Assembly: GCF_011074885.1 (NCBI RefSeq)
Contig: NC_054690.1
Location: 1,803,001-1,867,000, forward strand
Length of the DNA stretch: 64,000 nt
Reading direction: 5' to 3'
Origin: Brettanomyces bruxellensis
Taxonomy: Eukaryota > Ascomycota > Pichiomycetes > Pichiales > Pichiaceae
Each line of letters opens with the position of its first letter. The stretch's first letter is position 1. The notes beneath the pieces are model-generated. The model saw nothing but the letters and a program-made list of their open reading frames with translations, made no database searches and was not told the DNA's origin. The translations under genes and the position numbers were made by a program. This document shows, piece after piece, positions 20,312 through 30,466 of the stretch.

Positions 20312-21975
20312 TGTGTGTATATATATGTGGTGAATGTATAGCTAATAGCGGTCCAATATCAAATGTATATTATTATATCAACCGAGGTCGCCTGACTGGT
20401 GATCTTCCTGGTATTTCCTTTGCGTGTCTTATCTGTCTTGGGATGGTCTAGAGAGATAAGCAGAGCGTTGCTTGTTAGTGCATGCTTGTCTCGGCAAGTT
20501 TTTCAAGGGTCTTTTTTTTTTCTGCCGTCGACGAGCAAGCACGGCCTGATAGATTAGGAAAACGCGGGTTACCGTATTGAGACGCGACAGCAGCCAGAAT
20601 TCCGGCTGATTGTATTGAGCAATGAGGTAGGAATGGGGTTGCGTTGGGGTGAAATATGCGAAATCTAGTCAAGCATTGGACAAAATTGAAGAGGGTAACT
20701 GCAAGTTTTCAATGGGTCGAATCATGTTGGCAGAATATAGTCAGAACTTTATATTAGTTCGCAGATGCAAAAGGTCCACGTAGAAAGTCTGGGAATTTTT
20801 TTTCGATAGTTTGCAGCTGCGAACCCACATGCACATAATGTCAATATCTTCCCAAAGCGGTAAAATTGAATTCTCGAAAGGAGCGAATTATCAATAGAGC
20901 GAGGAGAAAGTTGCTTGGAGATTTTTCTTTCACCCAAAGATCAATCCGACCAGGCGGTGATTGAATTCATGAGTTTTGCATTATCTTGAGTTTGTTCGAC
21001 TTTTGCGTTGCCCATTATCCGTTTTGTTATTGAGTTGAAACCTTAAATTGCTCTTTCTCGATTTGCCATATAGGCATTTTACCCCGGAATTGGTGAAATA
21101 TAAAATTACCTGTACATACAGCGCTTAAAATAACTTCTCTACGTTAATATCTGAAACACACGCCGGGTCGTCCCTGCATTTGTCAAAATAATGCTGCATT
21201 GCGATCAAATAGAGCTCTAAGACATATAATGAAGGCACATGTCAGATTACATTCACTTGTGAGCGGGGAGGGGTCTGAAAACAGACGTATTGAGGAAAAA
21301 GCCAAAAGTGAATAAGAAAGAAAATTTTAGGTTTTTTGTGTTTTTTCTGCATTATCTAATCTATTATGTACGGGCAGTTCGCATTACCTTCTCTCCGATT
21401 CTACTTCCATTATTTATTTGCCGTGAGCAACAAATATCTTATTATTCCCGAACATCTAATGCCTGATATTTCTATTATTCCCGTAACTCTGATTTTTCCT
21501 GTTCCTTTCTGTGGCTATTGTCACTCGCTGCCTAAGGCTTTGAACACCGATAATAATGCTTTGACTATATAATTTTTTTTTGGTTTTTAATTTTATTTTT
21601 TTTTTTCTTCCTTGCCTCACCTGCCTCCTTCCCCCTGCGTGTTTCCAATCCCAGCGGTTTTTTTCCGTATCATCTGTAAGCTGGCTGATGCATCATCCAT
21701 CCTTCCTTCCTTCATCATCCTTACTTTTCTTTTCCAGGTGTTTGCAGTTTTTTTCTATTTGCCGTCCATATTTCTAACTCCGGTCCGCTGTTCGTCTAAA
21801 CAATTAAGCACCGCCTAAATTTCCCGTCCGCAAGAAGTACACGTGAAAAAAGCAGCAAGTGAAAGACAAAGTTGCATACAGCCATCGAATTATTACACAG
21901 TACAAGCATCTTTTTACCCAATTGCCTTCAGAAGAGAATCAGCAGGTACCTTGATTTATTTAACAGCACACTAAA
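20312..21975. other. long intergenic region upstream of PIL1/LSP1
   Basis: The stretch is 1.66 kb without a convincing gene on either strand. The last 400 bp before the eisosome gene are T-rich runs (21570-21780), typical of a strong yeast promoter. Short frames here have no recognisable similarity. Confidence 0.55.
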
Positions 21976-22959
21976 ATGATGCAAAGAACATATTCAATGA
22001 GGAAATCGAGGGCACCAACAGCCTCAGAACTGGCCAACCCTCCTCCTCCACCTTCGAAGTCTAAGAAGAGCTTTTTCGGTTCCGGATCGATCAGCTCGAT
22101 CATCCGCAGGCAGGCAGCCGGCTCGTTCGGTCCGGAAATGTCGAGGAAGCTCGCACAGTTGATAAAAATCGAAAAAAGCTTGGAGAAAAGCATGGAAGTT
22201 GTGGCCAATGAGAGAAGACTGGTTGCCAAGCAGCTCTCTCTCTGGGGAGAAGACAACGATGATGACGTTTCGGACGTCACCGACAAGTTGGGCGTGCTCC
22301 TGTACGAATTGGGCGAGTTGGAGGACCAATTCATCGACAAGTACGATCTTTACAGGATTACTTTGAAGTCCATCCGGGATATCGAGTCTTCTGTGCAGCC
22401 CTCGAGGAACAGAAAGCAGAAGATCACCGATGAGATTGCCCACCTCAAGTACAAGGACCCTCAATCGCCTAAAATCCCCGTCTTGGAGCAGGAATTGGTC
22501 CGTGCAGAGGCAGAATCGCTTGTTGCCGAGGCCCAGTTGTCCAACATCACCAGAGAAAAGTTGAAGGCCGCCTATTTGTACCAGTGCGACTCCTTGCGTG
22601 AGTTTGCCGAGAAGGAAGCTTTGATTGCCGGATACGGAAAGGCCCTCTTGGAGCTTCTAGACGATGCTCCTGTTACACCCGGTGAAACTAGGGCTGCCTA
22701 CGATGGTTACGAAGCCTCAAAGCAGATCATCATGGATTGTGAAAATGCCCTTGCAACGTGGACTTTGGACAATTCTTACGTTAAGCAGCCTACTCTATCC
22801 TTGAGCCATGATGAGGTGTATGCTGCTGCAGAACAGGATGGTGATGAAGCTGCTGCTGCTCCAGTAGATGGTGAAAATGCAGATGCTGCTCCTGAACCTG
22901 AGGATGCTGCTCCTGAAACTGAGGATGCTGCAGTTGACGCGTCAAAAACTGAAGCCTGA
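21976..22959 (+). CDS. LSP1: eisosome core BAR protein Pil1/Lsp1
   Basis: The protein has 327 residues and is very highly conserved: FGPEMSRKLAQLIKIEKSLEKSMEVV, KQLSLWGEDNDDDVSDVTDKLG, YELGELEDQFIDKYD, EIAHLKYKDPQSPKIP and VAEAQLSNITREKLKAA. Pil1 and Lsp1 form a banana-shaped BAR dimer that builds the furrow-like eisosome coat at the plasma membrane. The family normally begins M(H/Q)RTYS, so the second ATG (21979) is the likelier start. The tail is Ala/Glu/Asp repeats (AAPEPEDAAPETEDAA). Pil1 and Lsp1 cannot be told apart here. Confidence 0.93.
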   Translation: MMQRTYSMRKSRAPTASELANPPPPPSKSKKSFFGSGSISSIIRRQAAGSFGPEMSRKLAQLIKIEKSLEKSMEVVANERRLVAKQLSLWGEDNDDDVSDVTDKLGVLLYELGELEDQFIDKYDLYRITLKSIRDIESSVQPSRNRKQKITDEIAHLKYKDPQSPKIPVLEQELVRAEAESLVAEAQLSNITREKLKAAYLYQCDSLREFAEKEALIAGYGKALLELLDDAPVTPGETRAAYDGYEASKQIIMDCENALATWTLDNSYVKQPTLSLSHDEVYAAAEQDGDEAAAAPVDGENADAAPEPEDAAPETEDAAVDASKTEA

Positions 22960-23392
22960 ATAAAGCCTGGATGAATGCGCCACAGCCCGTGTGACGTGCA
23001 TCGCGTTTCTATTTATCCTACCATGTTTTGTGTTTTTTTATTTGTTACCGTTGTCTTTTACGATGCCCGGACAAGCTTCTTCTTTTACTCTATTTTACTC
23101 ACTTTCCGGGCCTCCTCTCCCCTTTTGCCGTTGTCGTTGTTTTACTAGTTGCATTTATCACGTGTTGCCACGCTTTCTTTGTTGTTTTATCTCTCAATTC
23201 TGCCTTGCTTTTCTTGCCGTACTCTCGGGTTTCCGCTTCTCACTACTGGACGTTTAGCAGCCAAAAAAAAAAAAAAAAAAAGCATTCTTGAGTAAATAGG
23301 AAATCAATTGAAATAAGAGTTGTTGTTGTTGTTTCTATTTGTTAGCCTATCTAGCTATGTAGAAGAAATTGTTATCTATCTCTCCATGATCC

Positions 23393-23788
23393 TTAAACCT
23401 TTCTTTTCCGGATCACCTTCCTGCCTTTCGCACCACTTGTTTCCCCTCTAACCGATTTTCTTTTATGTTCAGAGGCTATTCTTGCACCAATTGACTCTTT
23501 TTCATCTTCCTCCTTCTTTTCTGCTGGGGCATCATTCAGCTTCTTATTCTCCTCAGGTGTGTGACCGTTCAATGATGATGTCTTGTCAAAGTATATGAAG
23601 GCGAATAGTGTAAGAATTGCCGCAATTAGGAATTTCACAATCATTCCTTGGGCAGGGGTCGCAAGCTCGCTTTCTGTGGCATCAGCTAGTTGCCCTGCTG
23701 AATTTGCTATGCTTTCACTCATATCACGTGCTAAGAATGTTTTTATGGTGGTTGTACTTGTGGAAATACTCTTGATAAAGTGAATCAA
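23393..23788 (-). CDS. small single-span membrane protein, function unknown
   Basis: The frame gives 131 residues from 23788, or 109 if the second ATG at 23722 (MSESIANSAGQLAD) is used. One strong membrane segment (MIVKFLIAAILTLFAFIYF) is followed by a charged, Lys/Arg-rich tail ending GRKVIRKRKV. The first 22 residues are Ser/Thr/Lys-rich and could be a mitochondrial presequence or untranslated. I do not recognise the family. The short acidic lead and basic tail resemble small ER membrane proteins in layout only. Confidence 0.6.
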   Translation of the reverse strand: MIHFIKSISTSTTTIKTFLARDMSESIANSAGQLADATESELATPAQGMIVKFLIAAILTLFAFIYFDKTSSLNGHTPEENKKLNDAPAEKKEEDEKESIGARIASEHKRKSVRGETSGAKGRKVIRKRKV

Positions 23789-24017
23789 TTGACTGGGAGT
23801 GGGATCTTGTCAGATTTAGGACAGAACCTTTTTTCCTCCCCCCATTTTTTTCGCGTTTTCATCTCCGTCTCTGGCTTCTCGTTCGACCTCCGCCCCGGTA
23901 TATTTTATCTCTTTTACGAATTCACATTAATAGCAGCATTACTACAATCAAGCACACCATTCAGATTCACCGGCGTCGATTCAATAAATGGCTTCTCTGT
24001 ATCCATAGAGTTGTCTT

Positions 24018-24719
24018 GTGCTTTTTTTTTCATCCATTATGAGCCCGGTAAAACTAGCGTTTCAAAAGTTTACTTATTCAACTAGAGCACGAAGTTCAAT
24101 GTTTTCCAAATTTGATCCGTTAAAGGACCCTCTCATCTTGGTCGCATCAATCGGAAATCCGTCACCCCAATATGACAATACAAGACATTCCGTCGGCCAT
24201 TTTATGCTTGAAAGATACTGCTATAAGAGGGGATATACTTCACCTTTAGAAATAGGGCCCTATACTTTCAAGATAAAGTCCAATCCAGACTGTTTTATGT
24301 TCTATCACAACAAGGGGTTCATGAATGAAAGTGGCAAGAACTTGTGTGAGCCTTGGAACGAGTTCCGAAGATTTGCCACGCAGAAAGGAAGAAATCCGGT
24401 TCTTGTTGTTCTTTCCGATGAACTAGATAAAGATATGGGTAAATTGCAGATTCGAATACAAAATTCGTCTGCTAGGGGCCATAATGGGCTTAAATCTATC
24501 CAGAACGTCATTGGAAAGGGATTCACAAGTATTAAAATTGGCATAGGAAGAAATTACCCTGGGGGTGGAAAAGACAGTGATTCGGTTTCGAAGTATGTGC
24601 TTGGGAAGTTTACTTTTAAAGAGTTTTATACTTTGAAGACGCAGGTCCTGCTTGCGTTAACAAATGTTTTCAATGTTATGCAAACTGGTGCGTACATATA
24701 CAACATTCAAAAGGGCTAG
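24018..24719 (+). CDS. PTH1: peptidyl-tRNA hydrolase Pth1
   Basis: The 233-residue protein belongs to the bacterial-type Pth family. It contains ASIGNPSPQYDNTRHSVGHFMLE (catalytic His in the TRHSVG motif, substrate-binding Asn in GNP), VLSDELDKDMGKLQIR, SARGHNGLKSIQNVIG and IKIGIGR. It releases peptides from peptidyl-tRNA that has dropped off ribosomes. The N-terminus before DPLILVASIG is basic and Ser/Thr-rich (LAFQKFTYSTRARSS), compatible with mitochondrial import. The start may be the first ATG or that at 24039. Confidence 0.9.
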   Translation: MLFFSSIMSPVKLAFQKFTYSTRARSSMFSKFDPLKDPLILVASIGNPSPQYDNTRHSVGHFMLERYCYKRGYTSPLEIGPYTFKIKSNPDCFMFYHNKGFMNESGKNLCEPWNEFRRFATQKGRNPVLVVLSDELDKDMGKLQIRIQNSSARGHNGLKSIQNVIGKGFTSIKIGIGRNYPGGGKDSDSVSKYVLGKFTFKEFYTLKTQVLLALTNVFNVMQTGAYIYNIQKG

Positions 24720-25113
24720 AGCTCCTGGCAATCCATTCCCTTACATTAGATGCAAATGGTTATTCCGCTTATATATAAACAATTGCATAATCTTATTCAT
24801 ATTCACCGTTAATTTTGTAATGTCATCGATTCGTATTTCGTGTAATACCCTTTCATGATGCAAATGCTATCTTTCATAATGTGCATCTATATCGTCCAAT
24901 TCGCTCGTACCGCATCCATACACCGAATACTCTAGGTTCTTGTTTTTTCTTGTTTTTCCAATTATATCATGGGGTAATCGAGCAGAATCGAGCATCACGG
25001 ATTTAACGTTTACCTTCCTGGATTCTCGACATGCCATATTTCAAGCACTGCCAAAGCCAACGTTATCCCGCTTCATTTTGCCCTTCGAATGTTTCATACG
25101 CTCCAATTCTAAT

Positions 25114-25704
25114 ATGTCTACAATAAGGGCAGTACATTCTATCGTAGAGGATGGAGTCGTCCTCTCCAAACTTCATATTTCAAGGTATTGCTTGCGGAAA
25201 TCTGCACCTTCTGTTCTGAAATGCACACAGCGTGCTCAGATGGGCTATAGAAACATACATACAGTGCCAAAATTCGGCATCGGGCAGTGTTCAGTAAATT
25301 TTCAGCAAGTCCGATTCAATTCAACCTCACCTTTTAACTCCCAGCATCCAGAGTATCCGGGTCCAGGTCCATCGATATCATCAACAGAAAGAGGAAGACT
25401 TCGCCTCGAGTACTTGATGGTTGAATTAGAAGAAAGACCAGAACTTAAAAAGGATGTTTACAACTTCATGGAGCTTCTCTTGTCCATTATCCAGGTGCAT
25501 TTCAGGCAAAATGAGCAATCACCACTAGTTTCAAAGATGCCGGTGAGTGCACAGCATGTGATTGTGCTCTTTAGATTGATGTGGAATGCTGAAATTAACG
25601 CCAAGTGGAGGGAGGTGGTGCAGAAAATGGATAATGATCATTTGCCCGTCTATATGTCCGATCTATGCCTAGTCGGCGACTATGTTCTCCACATGCTCAG
25701 TTAG
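25114..25704 (+). CDS. probable mitochondrial protein, function unknown
   Basis: An in-frame ATG at 24940 is possible, but the sequence between it and 25114 has no obvious targeting value. From 25114 the N-terminus is Arg/Ser-rich without acids (RYCLRKSAPSVLKCTQRAQMGYRNIH...VRFNS) and looks like a matrix presequence with a cleavage site near RFNSTS. The mature part is helical: RLRLEYLMVELEERPELKKDVYNF and then VIVLFRLMWNAEINAKWREVV. I do not recognise the family. Confidence 0.65.
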   Translation: MSTIRAVHSIVEDGVVLSKLHISRYCLRKSAPSVLKCTQRAQMGYRNIHTVPKFGIGQCSVNFQQVRFNSTSPFNSQHPEYPGPGPSISSTERGRLRLEYLMVELEERPELKKDVYNFMELLLSIIQVHFRQNEQSPLVSKMPVSAQHVIVLFRLMWNAEINAKWREVVQKMDNDHLPVYMSDLCLVGDYVLHMLS

Positions 25705-25912
25705 GCAGGCTTCCTCTTCATCCCTACATCGCAGAGTATCGCATCTACTGATTCTAGTCAACTCTTCTCACTACATCTCCTCTTCTGACTTGTCTCTATT
25801 CATCATCTATTTATATTTATTCATAATTTCACGCGAACGGCCGCCGTCAGCGCTTTCCTCCTTCTGTATACGGAAGGCTGAAAAAATGTAAAGAGCAAAC
25901 GATTTATACACC

Positions 25913-26812
25913 TTAACAGAACTTCCATCTGTATCCACACTTCTCACATGTGCAGAATGTCGTGAGCGGCTCATCGGCCGAACGCGTCTGCATTTGGTAG
26001 TAGCTCACCTCCCTTTGTTTGCATCTACCGCAAACAAATCTATCGGTAACGGCTCTTTTTTGAACGGCTCCCTGGGCCTCAAACAAATTCTTCTGATGCA
26101 TATCGGCCATTTCTTTCTTCAACGACTCCGGTGCAAGCTCCTGGTTCGTCATATAGACAAATCGTGATGCCTTTAGCTCTCGGCTGAGAATCTTCTCCCG
26201 AAGCTCCGGGTTCTTCTTGTTCCGAAGATTCATAATCAAAGATCTAGTCTTGTTACGATACTTGTCGTCAATCTTACCCTTGTGCATCTCAAATGCACAT
26301 TTTTCCACCTCCTTCGCAACCCCCACTATATCATCCGGCTGTGCAGTTGATCCCATTGCCAAGGCAGTGTACAAACCCGAGATACATCCGTTTCTCGTCG
26401 AGTTGTCGTAGAAATTAATTTTCACTCCATCATTTGCTGGATTTCTTCTCTTTGTCGATACAAACTTCTCCTTGCTCTTTTGTTCATTATTCTCCTCGTT
26501 TTTCACACTTTCCACTTTCACGCTCTTGTCTTCCGAGGCATGGCTCTGGGCCGCTTGCTTCTGATGCTTTTTTCTTTTCTCTTTGAAAACTTCATCTTTC
26601 CATGACTTGATAATTTTTTTCACCAGAGCTGAAACTGCCGGATCTGAGTTCGATCTAAGTCTGTTCACCGCAATTCCCACTTTTGTCTTTCTCAAAAACT
26701 TCTCGGTCGGCACCACTTTCTCCTTAAGAACTTCCAAGAGCTGTATTAAAGTTTTAGTGTCTTTGGTCTTCTGCAGGTTCGCCACAATCGTAGTTGCTTC
26801 ACTAATTTCCAT
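25913..26812 (-). CDS. DST1: transcription elongation factor TFIIS
   Basis: The protein is 299 residues from the ATG at 26812; an upstream ATG (26857) adds a non-conserved basic leader. The TFIIS N-terminal helical bundle (LIQLLEVLKEKVVPTEKFLRKTKVGIAVNRLR), a basic linker, the central three-helix domain (DDKYRNKTRSLIMNLRNKKNPELREKIL) and the C-terminal zinc ribbon are all present. The ribbon has CGRCKQ...CTCEKCGY and the acidic hairpin RSADEP that enters the RNA polymerase II active site to stimulate transcript cleavage. Domain order and length are normal. Confidence 0.95.
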   Translation of the reverse strand: MEISEATTIVANLQKTKDTKTLIQLLEVLKEKVVPTEKFLRKTKVGIAVNRLRSNSDPAVSALVKKIIKSWKDEVFKEKRKKHQKQAAQSHASEDKSVKVESVKNEENNEQKSKEKFVSTKRRNPANDGVKINFYDNSTRNGCISGLYTALAMGSTAQPDDIVGVAKEVEKCAFEMHKGKIDDKYRNKTRSLIMNLRNKKNPELREKILSRELKASRFVYMTNQELAPESLKKEMADMHQKNLFEAQGAVQKRAVTDRFVCGRCKQREVSYYQMQTRSADEPLTTFCTCEKCGYRWKFC

Positions 26813-27473
26813 TTTTTTGTTTTTCCTTCTTCCTCCGTTCTTTAATATATTACACACTGCTTCCGCTTATTTATGTACCTAAATTCTGTATCTTGCAATG
26901 ATTTTTAAAGTAACGTGTGCGATCGTCTCTGTTAGCGAAACTTTGAGATTCATTATTGTCTATCTGTCTCTGGGGAAAGCGTTGTTTTTTTTTCTCTCCC
27001 TTTTTTCCCCCTTTTCGCTTTCATCCTTATTATGAAATTTTCGCACTTTTCATTCAGGTCGTCTGAGCGTTTTGAGTTTTGGTGTACTGATGTAGTCAAC
27101 CCTATCACTTGTGCTTTTAAAGCCAACCAAAAGCTTTTTCGGCTCAAAATGTTTCCTAGTTCGCTCAGATATCATATCTGAGCACTTTTGTTCGCCCATA
27201 GCAAAAGCAAATATGTTAAATGCTTGTAACATTACTTTCTTTGGGCTTCTACTAGGAAAAGTATGCGGAAAGTAGGTGGTCTTCGTCTGGTGTATGGGTG
27301 TGTCACCCTCGATGATTATTCTTGATCGTCAAATTTTGATCAATTATTCTTCCACAAGCACTAATGCACTGAATGAGATTCCCAAAGCAGTTCACATTTA
27401 CCCCGGCTTATTAGTTGGCACGGTGTATTTTTGGCACGGTCTACGGGAATTCCAGTCACATGGACAATTGCAG

Positions 27474-28367
27474 ATGAGCAAAGTGATATATATTACAAGT
27501 ATACCCTATGACAAAACAGAAGAGCAAGTTCTTGATATAGCCAAGTCTGTAGGCCCAGTTGTGTCATCAAAACTATTATTTGACCGGGAAACCGGAAAAT
27601 CAAGAGGGGTATGCTTAGTGGAGTATCCTGATTATGAAACGGCGTCAAGTGCAGTGCGAAACTTGAACAATTTTCCAGTTAGTGGAGGAGATGGATCGAA
27701 AGGAGGAGTGATGCGAAGATATTTAAAATGCAATTTCGCTAGTGAATCTACAATAATCCGGCTGTTAAATGGAGAAGGTTGGAATGGCGGACGAGGTTAT
27801 GGGGGTGAGAACAGTGGGGACTCTAGATATGAGCTTGAAAGGGAAATTCCACCACTTCCAGCCGGTGTTAATGTAATGGATAGTAGTATGGATGGCCTAA
27901 ATGCGGCGATATATCAAGCTTTGGCAAACATCAATGAGCCCAGAATGAAGAATTTGGTGAGGGATGCTAAGGTGATGTCTGATGACAATCCGGAATTGAT
28001 GGGGGTGTTACTGGAGACACATCCACAGCTCATTTATGCTTTGGTGCAGAGTGCCATGCTGCTCAATCTGGCTTCACCTGCCAAAATAAAGGAGTTATTG
28101 GCTGAACAAGTTGTTGAGAAGGCGAACCTAGAAAATCCGGCTGCAGAAAGTACGGATAATGTGAAAGAGCAAGCACCTGAAGCCAAAGAGTCCAAAAAAA
28201 CTTCTTCTGATGCTTCAGATGAGCAGGTACTTACAGATGAGCAGAAGAATGTGATTAAGGCGATTTGCACGATGTCTGAAGAAGAGATCAAGAAATCAGT
28301 GACTGATCCACAGCAGCAAAAACTCTACCTCGAGATTAAGAACAGGTATTCGAGCACGAATTTGTGA
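27474..28367 (+). CDS. RNA15: mRNA 3'-end processing factor Rna15 (CstF64-like)
   Basis: The protein is 297 residues from ATG 27474, since the RRM starts immediately (MSKVIYITSIPYDKTEEQVL). Upstream in-frame ATGs from 27276 give an unrelated leader. RNP2 is VIYITSIP and RNP1-like is RGVCLVEY. The hinge domain follows (NPELMGVLLETHPQLIYALVQSAMLL), and the C-terminal three-helix bundle is LTDEQKNVIKAICTMSEEEIKKSV. Rna15 is the CF IA subunit that binds A/U-rich efficiency elements, bridged by Rna14 through the hinge. It is the upstream neighbour of PTI1 on the same strand. Confidence 0.88.
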   Translation: MSKVIYITSIPYDKTEEQVLDIAKSVGPVVSSKLLFDRETGKSRGVCLVEYPDYETASSAVRNLNNFPVSGGDGSKGGVMRRYLKCNFASESTIIRLLNGEGWNGGRGYGGENSGDSRYELEREIPPLPAGVNVMDSSMDGLNAAIYQALANINEPRMKNLVRDAKVMSDDNPELMGVLLETHPQLIYALVQSAMLLNLASPAKIKELLAEQVVEKANLENPAAESTDNVKEQAPEAKESKKTSSDASDEQVLTDEQKNVIKAICTMSEEEIKKSVTDPQQQKLYLEIKNRYSSTNL

Positions 28368-30466
28368 ATTGAGCACTGATGTGTGAGTCGGTTTATAATG
28401 GAAGATTGTTGGAATAGTATTAGAGGATTGTTGGAAAATAGATTGGGAAAATTAGAAAAGTTTTAGAAGTATCGGAAGAATATTAGATTCAAGATAAATT
28501 CACTACCACGGTCAGTTTGAGTCCGGATAAAATTACAGTTATAGGCATATGAATCGCAGAATGTTGGATGGTTTGACAATTCGTCGCCATTTCGAGACTG
28601 TGGTAACTAAATACATGCAGCTCGGATTGTATAATAAAATTATTTCCTAGTTGTTGGCGGCTGATGCCTACATTTGTTAGATCTTATATGTGGTGTTCTT
28701 ATTGTATGTTAGTCTCTGCGTACTAAATTGTAGAGTGGGAAAAATATGGTGTGGAGATGTGTATGCTGAGGCGGGTGTGCGAATCAGAACTGTAGGAACC
28801 ACACGAAAAATACGCGGTACGCAGGTTTATATGATTGCTTAGGTTTCCGATGGTACTAGCTAGCATAGTTGAATCATCTATTGTTCGAACTTTGTTCTTT
28901 TTCTTTGTAATGGATTGTTGCTTTTGGTTTTTGTTTGGAGCTCGTACTATTTTGTGCTGTCATCTGTCATAGTGGGAACTTTCGCCAGTTAATTTTTTAT
29001 TTTTCAAACGAGTGATTGATTCATTTTTGTTGTTTATTTCCTCGGATTTTTTCACCTCAGCACTTGTTTTTTTTTCGCCCCCCACCAGATGCATTATTGC
29101 CATAATATAATAATATCCAATAGTATCCAATAGCATCGAGTTTGCTGCCTAAAAACAGTGGATGCACATTTGGAAGTACTTTTGGAATATTTTTGGAAGT
29201 AAATTTAACGTTAGTGTATCGCCAAACATTATTTTCGATAACCACAAATTACAAATGCCACCTTACCGAATAAGTACCTGAGCACATGCTGAACAAATTC
29301 ACCTGCTTGGTTTGCTCTTGTGGGCATTACCATAAACAGAGCCAATAAATTAAGCTCGCCCATAAACCTGAGCTTGCCGGACTCCCACTCTTTGTAGATC
29401 TGTAGTATGCGCGAAAAAAAAATTTTCACTGGCTTTGTTTTCTCTGTTATCGTCGGCTTTGGGCCCTAGGCGTGAAAATGTATTAAGTAAGGATTTTTTT
29501 TTTTTTTTGCCCGCCCTTGACTATATCTATATCACTCGTCCGCTTATTGTCAGGCAGGGCATACTGGATAATGCAGAAGAGTCGCTGGTCGCAGAGGCTC
29601 GCCGTAGTTTTTTCCTTCTGTTTCCTTTCTTCTTTCTTACCCACAATTTTTACCCCTTTTCTGACGCATTCACAATTTTTTTTTTTTTTTTCGATGAATT
29701 TGAATTTTGTCCATCCTATTATTATCGCACAGAGTCGTGCTGGATTTGTATTTTTCGTTTTGATCTCGATTCCTTCCTCCTTGTTGCATGTTCACTTTTT
29801 TTCACAACGATCAATAAATACCAGCGTTAGCATTCTTCGTGACACTTGATCCAGCACATTCTCGAGAGCGCATATACAGGGTGCTTTGAGACATCAAAAC
29901 GACTGAATAATCAGATTGCTGAACAACAAACAAACAGACACACCACAGGCAAGTTTATTTTGAGTCGGCAAAGGCATACCACACCAGAACAAACAGGTCA
30001 GGAGGTGAACAGTCAAGCCAGCAGGATTGCATTTTTTTTATTTTTGTGATTGCAGTTGGAATAAAAGCGGCTTGGGTGAATCTTTTCATTTATAGACACC
30101 GTACGCATCAATTCGATAGCTGCACAGGACAAGCGATTACAACGCAGCAGGATAGCATAGCACGCACTTAGAGAGAACGCCCCGTGGCACAGTCATTCAT
30201 TCGCGTGCCGGTGTTGCTAAATAGACACGCTAGAGACAGTTGATTGAACATCGAGTTCATTATTTAACGAGCTATACCAGACATAGCACAGGATACAACG
30301 CATCGAAGTCGTTTGCCGCACGCCACGAATAGTCGTCTGCAGCAGTTGACGACCCGCTAGTATTATCTTTGTTCTTTCTTCTTTTTCTTTCCTCTTTTCT
30401 TCTTCTTCTTCCCTTTCCACTAATACACACGCAACCATACAGGCAAACTAACGAACCTGTCGCAGG
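28368..30466. other. 2.1-kb region between RNA15 and PTI1
   Basis: I see no confident gene. A possible small spliced frame lies on the minus strand at 29057-29429: exon ...HVLRYLFG, a GTAAGG donor, a CACTAAC branch-like site, a TTTTTAG acceptor, then SKLDAIGYYWILLYY. No family is recognised, so it is not called as a gene. The 400 bp before PTI1 contain T/C runs (30360-30420). Confidence 0.45.
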
